From an uncultured Rhodopirellula sp. (GTDB lineage: Bacteria > Planctomycetota > Planctomycetia > Pirellulales > Pirellulaceae): DNA of 13,230 bases. Both the position numbers and the translations under genes were made by a program. Positions 1-5,385 of this stretch are shown here, one piece after another. The notes under the pieces are model-generated. The model saw only the letters and a program-made list of their open reading frames with translations, was not told the origin of the DNA and did not search any database. Each line of letters begins with the position of its first letter. Within the stretch, counting starts at the first letter, position 1. The DNA lies in assembly GCA_913061385.1 (NCBI GenBank), contig CAJXTM010000020.1, positions 1-13,230 of the forward strand, given 5' to 3'.

Positions 1-41
1 GTAAGGAGTCGTCGGCAGCGTCAGATGTGTATAAGAGACAG
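1..41 (+). other. Illumina Nextera adapter (read-1 side) with i5 index
   Basis: Bases 23-41 are the 19-bp Tn5 mosaic end AGATGTGTATAAGAGACAG. Bases 9-22 (TCGTCGGCAGCGTC) are the Nextera read-1 adapter arm. Bases 1-8 (GTAAGGAG) match the Nextera i5 index known as S505/N505. This is library-construction sequence, not genomic DNA or a natural mobile element. Genomic sequence starts at about 42. Confidence 0.98.
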
Positions 42-773
42 GTTCTCTTCATCTCGCATGCGGGCACTGCAAGTTGAGATGCCCAAAATGATTCCCGGGA
101 ACTGCTCGACTGCGGGGTCGAATTGGTTAGTAAGTTCTCCATCGCTCTCTTCAAAAATCTGGGGCGGACTAATCGTCAAGAATGGACCCGTGTTTTCATC
201 GCTGATGCTGCTGGCGGGAGTTCGTAATGCATCAATTTTCGCTTGCTCCTCTGCAAGAGCACGTTCGTAAGCGACGCGGGCACGACGGTAACCCCACCCA
301 GAATTGGGGAATTGTTCACGGTCGGGTGCGAACCCATCTTCTCGCAGCTGGAAATGAACTTGTGACTGATTTTTCGGGTGTAGCAGGTAACGTCCAAAAT
401 GGCTGACGTTGTCATACGTTTCTGGATCAAGGCCGACAAAATTTACATGTCGGGTAATCAGCTGCCCATTGAAATCTATTCCGAGCATCGCAGGAACATG
501 CACACTGGCAGAGGATCCGACGACCTCGTCGCCGCATACCTTCATAATCTCTTCAAGGTTTCCCTCAGGGTCAGGCATGCCCCCACTGGTGTGACATTCG
601 ATCAAAATGTCGGATGCCAGACCGTGTAGACGTTCATGCATCTCGGCAGAAAAACCCGCCATGACGCTATTCACGACGATCAATGTTGCAACACCAAGCG
701 TCACACTGATGATCGATGCGAGCGCAATGTAGCGTGTTCGCAAATAGCGAAAACAAAGCAGCCAGCGATACAT
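42..773 (-). CDS. LolC/LolE (FtsX)-type ABC transporter permease, N-terminal part only
   Basis: This is the N-terminal 244 codons of an inner-membrane permease of the LolC/E-MacB-FtsX superfamily, which with a LolD-like ATPase drives lipoprotein release or related envelope export. A short cytoplasmic start (MYRWLLCFRYLRTRY) leads into one hydrophobic segment at about residues 16-38, followed by a long extracytoplasmic domain with the beginning of the MacB-like periplasmic core. The three C-terminal membrane segments are missing because the contig ends. Any translation beyond 42 (residues LSLIHI) is adapter. I chose the ATG at 773 because AAGGA lies about 8 nt upstream. An in-frame GTG at 806 with GGAAG upstream would add 11 residues. 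It lies 248 bp downstream of lysS on the same strand, so a shared transcript is possible. Which of LolC, LolE or a generic FtsX-like permease it is cannot be decided here. Confidence 0.85.
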
Positions 774-974
774 ATACCGTTCCTTGGATTCAATCGATTG
801 AGGCACATCCGTGTGCTTCCTTCATGACTGTCGACGAGTCTAGGAAAGTCAGTAACCGGGCGTAAACGGCAATCGGGCTCCCATTTGAGCTGATTTCAGT
901 ACTCAAGCAGGTTTCGTACCCGGTAGATAGAACGGCTGGTGGGTAAACCAAGTCCGTTGATCCTGCTTGTGACG

Positions 975-995
975 TCATTCGCTCGCTGCGAATGA
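975..995 (-). other. Perfect 8-bp inverted repeat downstream of lysS
   Basis: TCATTCGC and GCGAATGA are exact reverse complements separated by a 5-nt loop (TCGCT). It lies 27-47 bp past the lysS stop. No T-run follows on the minus strand, so it is not a canonical intrinsic terminator. It could be a transcript-end or intercistronic hairpin before the permease gene. Confidence 0.45.
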
Positions 996-1021
996 AAATA
1001 CTGTTTGCGGGCATTCCAGCG

Positions 1022-2602
1022 TTAGGAACTCGCCCCTTCAGGACGCAAAAGTGGAAAGAGAATCACATCCCGAATCGACTTTTTTCCCGTCAATAGCATG
1101 ACAAGGCGGTCGATTCCGAGTCCCAAGCCACCCGCCGGCGGCATCGCATAACGCAACGCTCGTACGAAGTCATGGTCCATTTTGGCCATCGAATCCTCTT
1201 CGTCCTGACCTTCAAGCTGTGTCTTGAAAAGCTCTTCCTGAAGATCGGGGTCGTTTAGTTCGGTGTACGCGTTGGCTAGTTCCATTCCAAGAATAAATAA
1301 CTCAAATCGCTCGGCTATCGCGGGATTTCCTTGTTTGCGTTTGGTCAATGGGCAAATGCTAGCGGGGTAGTCAATGACGAAGATAGGGCCCGCCAAAGTG
1401 TCCTCAACCTTCTCTTCAAAGATCTCATTGCGAATCACATCAGGGTGTTTACCCGCCGTGGCAAGATGCAGCGTTTGGGCGTACTCGAGGACGGCCTCAT
1501 CGTCAGACGGATCCACACCTGTCGCTTTGCTGAACAAGTCTGCGTAGGTTGCTCGTTGGAACGGTGGTGTAAAGTCAATTGTCTTGCCATCAAACTCACG
1601 GTGGTATCCACCACCAATCGCATCAATGGCGTCAATGATCAACTTTTCGGTGAGATCCATCATTGACTGGTAGTCGCCGTACGCTTGATAGCATTCCAGC
1701 ATTGTAAATTCCGGATTGTGTCTTGGACTGATACCCTCGTTGCGGTAGACACGACCTACCTCGTAGACACGTTCCATCCCTCCCACCATCAGTCGTTTGA
1801 GGTGCAGTTCCAATGCGATACGCATGGTCAGCGGCATATCGAGCGCGTTGTGATGCGTGGCAAACGGGCGTGCTGCAGCGCCACCAGCGACAGTATGCAG
1901 AGTTGGTCCTTCCACTTCACAAAAGCCATCATTATCCAACGTATGGCGAATTGATTTGACGATTTTGGTGCGATCAAGAAATGTCTGCATTACCCCGTCG
2001 TTGAAAGCGAGGTCAGCGTACCGCATTCGTTGTCGCAGATCGGTATTCGTGAGACCGGCATGCTTGTCTGGGGCCGGTTCGAGCATCTTGGCGTGGAAGA
2101 AAATCTTGTGTGCGAATACGGTCAGTTCACCGGTATTTGTCTTTCCGAGTCTCCCTTCCGCAGCGACCAAATCACCAAGGTCGAACAGCTTGGCGACAGC
2201 GAAATCGTCGTCGCCTACTTGGTTTTTACCAACGAAGATTTGGATTTCCCCGGTCCAGTCACGCAATGTCAGAAAAATCAATTTTCCCTTGTCTCGCGAC
2301 AGCATGATCCGCCCTGCTACTCGGACGGTGGGGCCAGTTTGTTCGCCGGGCCCGTTCTCAGATTTCCACTGACGAAAGTCGAAACCATCTGTTGCCAGAT
2401 CTGGCAAGGCAATGATGTCACCATCTTCCCGAGTCCATTGGATTTCGGATTGCCGATTCTGGCATTCAGAAATCAGCGAGCGGTCATCGAACCGACTACC
2501 CCAAGGATCGAGCCCAAGTTCCTCGATCTGACGCATCTTTTCGCGTCTCGCAACACGTGGATCCTTGGCGTCATTTTCGTTCGAATTCGTCTGTTCATTC
2601 AT
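1022..2602 (-). CDS. lysS: Lysyl-tRNA synthetase, class II (LysS)
   Basis: The product charges tRNA-Lys with lysine in the cytoplasm, using ATP. The 526-residue protein has the class II LysRS layout. An N-terminal OB-fold anticodon-binding domain spans about residues 90-175 (VRVAGRI ... FLTLRDWTGEIQIFV). The catalytic core carries motif 1 around 228-240, motif 2 at 284-303 (RVYRNEGISPRHNPEFTMLE) and motif 3 at 491-504 (GGLGLGIDRLVMLL). It ends with the family-typical RDVILFPLLRPE. Length is slightly above the roughly 500 residues usual for bacteria, and the extra is an insertion at about residues 45-90 before the OB fold, which looks lineage-specific. The ATG at 2602 opens a reading frame in register with the expected N-terminus, but the Shine-Dalgarno site is weak. 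The permease gene follows on the same strand. Confidence 0.98.
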   Translation of the reverse strand: MNEQTNSNENDAKDPRVARREKMRQIEELGLDPWGSRFDDRSLISECQNRQSEIQWTREDGDIIALPDLATDGFDFRQWKSENGPGEQTGPTVRVAGRIMLSRDKGKLIFLTLRDWTGEIQIFVGKNQVGDDDFAVAKLFDLGDLVAAEGRLGKTNTGELTVFAHKIFFHAKMLEPAPDKHAGLTNTDLRQRMRYADLAFNDGVMQTFLDRTKIVKSIRHTLDNDGFCEVEGPTLHTVAGGAAARPFATHHNALDMPLTMRIALELHLKRLMVGGMERVYEVGRVYRNEGISPRHNPEFTMLECYQAYGDYQSMMDLTEKLIIDAIDAIGGGYHREFDGKTIDFTPPFQRATYADLFSKATGVDPSDDEAVLEYAQTLHLATAGKHPDVIRNEIFEEKVEDTLAGPIFVIDYPASICPLTKRKQGNPAIAERFELFILGMELANAYTELNDPDLQEELFKTQLEGQDEEDSMAKMDHDFVRALRYAMPPAGGLGLGIDRLVMLLTGKKSIRDVILFPLLRPEGASS

Positions 2603-3003
2603 TGCTATTCAAAACTTAGGCGGCAGGCCGAGTTGCAGGATATTATCCGCTATCAAGTCATCACCCCGAACGGTGATTTGATTTAGGGTGATTTGATATA
2701 GGGATGGGGTTGATGTGGTTTCTGGGCTGAATTGTCCGTCTACCTTGCGGTTTTCGCAACCATGAGACATTCAGGAAGCGATTTCTGACCCTTCACCCCT
2801 TCTCTGCCCTTCCCTGCCCTTTTTAAACCTAATGCCGTGGCTGACGGGGTTTCTATTTGGCGGGAGTTTTCTACGCCAGCCTCAGGATTTTTCCATCAGA
2901 GACGCGTGCCTTAGCCAATTTGAGAAGGCTTGAGGCTCACAGTTCGCAGGTTGGTCCGCGGCAGAAATCGTTCTGGATTACATGGAAATTGCAAAAGCAA
3001 CTC
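2603..3003. other. Divergent intergenic region between lysS and the small secreted protein gene
   Basis: No convincing gene is seen here. The region must hold the lysS promoter (minus strand). It contains a 15-bp tandem duplication at 2672-2701 and a small inverted repeat overlapping it (ATCACC at 2660-2665, GGTGAT at 2672-2677). Further along is a pyrimidine-rich tract at about 2789-2825 on the plus strand, with a repeated CTGCCCTT. The longer ORF running through lysS and ending at 2686 is antisense shadow. Confidence 0.6.
2672..2701. repeat. 15-bp tandem repeat, two copies
   Basis: GGTGATTTGATTTAG (2672-2686) is followed directly by GGTGATTTGATATAG (2687-2701), one mismatch in 15. It sits 70-99 bp upstream of the lysS start on the lysS side of a divergent region. 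It may be a short slippage repeat or a pair of protein-binding sites. No family is recognised. Confidence 0.6.
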
Positions 3004-3031
3004 TTGACCTATGGTGAATTTTTTTTGTAAC
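3004..3031 (+). promoter_or_regulatory. Candidate sigma70-type promoter for the small secreted protein
   Basis: TTGACC (3004-3009) resembles a -35 box. TGTAAC (3026-3031) matches 4 of 6 bases of a -10 box, after a 16-bp spacer that includes a T-run. Transcription would begin near 3038, about 33 nt before the ATG at 3071. The -10 match is weak and planctomycete promoters are poorly defined, so this is tentative. Confidence 0.35.
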
Positions 3032-3070
3032 AACCCACGAGCTCAGTCCATCCACGAGGATCCTATCCCC

Positions 3071-3382
3071 ATGTTTAAACGATTGTTATTTGCGTTTTTG
3101 ATCACTTTGCTTCCAACATTTGCGATTGCCGACGAAGTCGTTCGCTACCAACTCGCGGAGTGGAAGGCCAAGCATATTCATGATGCCAAAAAGGCAGACA
3201 CGATCATGCAAACGCTTAAAAAGCTTGGGTGTGAACTCAAGAAGAATCAGCACAATGGCCACATTGACGTTAAATACCGTTGCGTGAAATGGCATGAACT
3301 GAAGCTCAATAGTCACGACGATGCACACAAATGGGAAAAGTGGCTCAAAGAGTTCAACTTCAAAACAGAGCACAAGCATTGA
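3071..3382 (+). CDS. Small secreted protein of unknown function, 103 aa
   Basis: I cannot assign a named family. The protein begins MFKRLLFAFLITLLPTFAIA, a clear Sec signal peptide with a likely cleavage after AIA (residue 20). The mature part has about 83 residues, is rich in Lys and His, and carries two cysteines about 22 residues apart (LGCELKK ... KYRCVKW) that could form a disulfide after export. Several Trp-containing amphipathic stretches follow (WHELKLNSHDD, WEKWLKEF), and the tail is TEHKH. The ATG at 3071 is preferred over an upstream in-frame start at 3011: GAGGA ends about 10 nt before it, and only this start gives a proper signal peptide. It is the first gene of a plus-strand group, and its stop overlaps the likely start of the next gene. 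It resembles small hypothetical proteins I associate with planctomycetes, but this is recall, not a search. Confidence 0.8.
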   Translation: MFKRLLFAFLITLLPTFAIADEVVRYQLAEWKAKHIHDAKKADTIMQTLKKLGCELKKNQHNGHIDVKYRCVKWHELKLNSHDDAHKWEKWLKEFNFKTEHKH

Positions 3383-3852
3383 GTTTACCAATTCCCAATC
3401 TGGCCCTCGTCCATGGTGCGACGCAGATTGCCACACGTGTGGCAGGACGCGTGGGAAAGGCGATGGGATTCGATGAAGTGCTTCGCGGAGGTGCCGCTGC
3501 GCAGGTCGATTCAGCTGAACAGGGGCTTGCAGCCGATAAGGCTGACGCGGTCCCCAGTATCAGCGATTTGCATGCCCGAATTAGCAGTCGGATTCGAAGT
3601 CTGATGAAAGATGCGGGCATGGCAGTGAGTGGAGCCTTGGAAATTCGCTTTGATTCCCGACAAAACTTGAGTGTCGAAAATCCACATCCAAGTGGAGCTG
3701 GAATCGAGGAATTATTGAACCGAGACTCAAATTTGAAGCAGGATTTCGAAAGTCTGGCAAGACTGACAGCAAGAAATGATTTTTCAATCGACTTGACGAG
3801 TCACGGTCCGGTAGCCAACATGTCTTTCCCCGGAGGATATCCGAATTGGTGA
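3379..3852 (+). CDS. Hypothetical protein ending inside the tRNA-Ser gene
   Basis: No domain is recognised. The product has about 157 residues, appears soluble, and lacks a signal peptide or membrane segment. An Ala-rich N-terminal part (about 1-60) precedes a more conserved-looking C-terminal half with SGALEIRFDSRQNLSVENP and a charged helix. The start is uncertain. A TTG at 3379 overlaps the upstream TGA stop (TTGA), which would suit translational coupling. An ATG at 3463 would give about 129 residues, and an in-frame start at 3331 lies inside the upstream gene. The last residues (FPGGYPNW) are encoded by the 5' end of the tRNA-Ser gene, so 21 nt are shared by the CDS and the tRNA. That both suggests an old, fixed arrangement and makes the true C-terminus worth checking. 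Confidence 0.65.
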   Translation: MSLPIPNLALVHGATQIATRVAGRVGKAMGFDEVLRGGAAAQVDSAEQGLAADKADAVPSISDLHARISSRIRSLMKDAGMAVSGALEIRFDSRQNLSVENPHPSGAGIEELLNRDSNLKQDFESLARLTARNDFSIDLTSHGPVANMSFPGGYPNW

Positions 3853-3914
3853 GGAGGTTGATTCGAAATCAATTGCCCCGCAAGGGGTTGCGGGTTCGAG
3901 TCCCGTGTCCTCCG
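3832..3914 (+). tRNA. tRNA-Ser (anticodon CGA)
   Basis: The 83-nt gene folds as a class II tRNA. The acceptor stem is GGAGGAT/GTCCTCC with G as discriminator. The D arm is TCC/GGA around a TTGGTGA-containing loop. The anticodon stem is GTTGA/TCAAT with loop TTCGAAA (anticodon CGA, reads UCG). The long variable arm is CCCC-GCAA-GGGG, and the T arm is GCGGG/CCCGT with loop TTCGAGT. The long variable arm plus CGA identify serine. CCA is not encoded (CTTAAC follows). The upstream C at 3831 could pair with the discriminator G and extend the acceptor stem to 8 bp. The 5' 21 nt overlap the preceding CDS, and an intrinsic terminator follows 12 bp downstream. Confidence 0.93.
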
Positions 3915-3926
3915 CTTAACGAAATG

Positions 3927-3961
3927 CACCCCCGTAAACACTTGTTTTCGGGGGTGTTTTT
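3927..3961 (+). terminator. Rho-independent terminator after tRNA-Ser
   Basis: CACCCCCG (3927-3934) and CGGGGGTG (3949-3956) form a perfect 8-bp GC-rich stem. The intervening bases can extend it (AAACA with TGTTT after one mismatch), and TTTTT follows at 3957-3961. It should end the transcript carrying the small protein, the hypothetical gene and the tRNA. Confidence 0.93.
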
Positions 3962-4136
3962 GGTTGTCTGGAAAATGGTGGGACGCGGTATTAGAATCAC
4001 TGCTGCATTTAATCTGGTCACCACGAAACTTTTTGACCGTGTTGTGCCGCGGTTTCTTCTGCCTGCGATTTCACAGGGTGCCAACGGTTTCACAGGGTGT
4101 TGTTTTCTAAGATGCTTTCGTAGTCCCGTGTGTTAA
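3962..4136 (+). other. Spacer between terminator and glycosyltransferase remnant
   Basis: No gene is supported here. It contains a 12-bp direct repeat, TTTCACAGGGTG at 4069-4080 and 4088-4099 (period 19). It also holds a 10-bp copy of the tRNA-Ser T-arm region, AGTCCCGTGT, at 4122-4131 (tRNA copy at 3899-3908). Confidence 0.5.
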
Positions 4137-5090
4137 GCAATATTAACGTGTGAGTCATTCCGGGGCCTGGTTTCACTTGTTCTTGCCGCTAATTGTCGAA
4201 TCTGGATGGTGCCACACCTCGGGTTCTTTCAGTTTTTCCGAAAGTGTTACAAACGGCAGACTCTACAGAAAATTCAAGAAGATGGTGAGCGATCGCCGGA
4301 TCACGACGACCTCTGTCTTTCGGATCGCTACTCAAAGCCTCCACAAGCCAGCAAAAAACTTCGGATTACCACCGCTACTTTGCTTGAAAGACTCGCCGCT
4401 GAGATGCCGTTCCCTTAAGGCATGCATCCTGACGTTTATCAGTCTGGGCAAGGCTTGGTGTTACAGCCTTGGCGCGAGCAGCAACGAATTTGGAGGCTGT
4501 CAAGCGAAATTCGTCTGCCGAGAAAACAGTGATTACAGTCACCTCCCAACTACGAATCGCTTTGAAATTGTTGAGGAACCGCTGCGTTTTTATGAAGACC
4601 AAACGCGTTCTTTGGAATCAGACGAATCATTTTCAGAGCTCATCAAACCTGAGAGTGATGGCTTCACCTTCATTGATAGCGACAAGTATCGTCTGCTGGG
4701 CAATGAGTGGCTCAATCCATTCAGTCTTGCGGGTTTTTTCTTCGCAGTTCCTGGGACGACTTACCGCATGTCCCACATTTGTGTCGAATCACTTGCGATG
4801 GGCATGGTTCCTGTTCTTGAATATGCCAGTGTTTTTAGGTCAGCACTTACTGGCGGGTTCAATTGCCTGACTTATCAAGGCAAAGAAGGCTTTCGTCGTA
4901 CCTTGAAACGCTTGCAAAATTGGGGGCTTAGGAAATCCAAAGCTTCAGCAAAGACGCGGCAGAGTAGTACGCTAAGTACCTCGGCCCAAGAGAACTTGCC
5001 GAACGCTTGATGAAACCCGAACTATCCAAATTGCATCTCCACACGCATCTGGCAAAGCCTGCTGTTAAGCTTGATTTCACAGTGCAATGA
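4137..5090 (+). pseudogene. Decayed glycosyltransferase (GT4/group 1-like), frameshifted
   Basis: Coding-like sequence is spread over two frames. Frame A (codons starting at 4137) reads through LRITTATLLERLAAEMPFP, a TAA at 4416-4418, then HPDVYQSGQGLVLQPWREQQ and on to a TGA near 4530. Frame B then takes over, from about 4540 to 4925, with a typical C-terminal glycosyltransferase segment (SHICVESLAMGMVPVLEY, then GFNCLTYQGKEGF). That segment resembles the nucleotide-sugar-binding E-x-M/A-x-G-x-x-P region. Frame A resumes with EIQSFSKDAAE, a TAG at 4965 where a Tyr is likely, and YAKYLGPRELAERLMKPEL to TGA at 5088-5090. Taken alone, frame B gives a 286-codon ORF (GTG 4150 to 5010), which could be called as an intact gene but has unlike ends. 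Two shifts plus at least two stops argue for real decay rather than one sequencing error. The missing N-terminus is not recognisable. Confidence 0.75.
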
Positions 5091-5385
5091 TCGGTTTCAA
5101 CTGTTGGATACTGCGTGCTTGTTCGGCATCGGGATGATGATCTTGACGAACCCTGCCTCGAGCTGCAGATTGGCAAAAGTGAACTGAACGTGTTTGTTTC
5201 ACAAAAGAGGCATTGGTCGTAAGTTTGAATTTCAGCCGAGTGGGCTCACGAGGGATCTCGCTTTTCTGACTGAAGGATTAAGTTGCACTGTGATTGTTGC
5301 TGGTGACGCCGGAATCCGCGAGACAGTTTCTCGTCACTGTGAAAGATGAGGTTCAGGCTTGAGCATTGTATCGTGTCGACTGCCG
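5091..5385 (+). other. Region with possible further coding remnants, no intact gene
   Basis: Two open stretches on the plus strand read like protein. One frame continues past 5090 (GYCVLVRHRDDDLDEPCLEL) to a TAA at about 5219. A different frame runs 5188-5349 (GRKFEFQPSGLTRDLAF, then VIVAGDAGIRETVSR). Neither has a good start. They may be one broken gene with a shift near 5205, belonging to the same decaying block as the glycosyltransferase, or chance. Confidence 0.3.

Noticed and set aside
1..41. Tn5-like mosaic end as a natural transposon end
   Set aside because: It is joined to Nextera primer arms and an index, so it is library-derived.
25..270. 81-codon plus-strand ORF starting MCIRDR
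   Set aside because: Its start lies in the Nextera mosaic end and the rest is antisense to the permease gene.
790..1014. 74-codon minus-strand ORF between lysS and the permease
   Set aside because: It contains the hairpin at 975-995, has no recognisable family or ribosome site, and has no conserved-looking composition. Likely chance, though not excluded.
2030..2686. 218-codon plus-strand ORF antisense to lysS
   Set aside because: It mirrors the strongly supported lysS frame and has no protein-family features.
3846..4136. 96-codon plus-strand ORF across the tRNA and terminator
   Set aside because: It runs through the tRNA-Ser body and an intrinsic terminator, so it is not a plausible gene.
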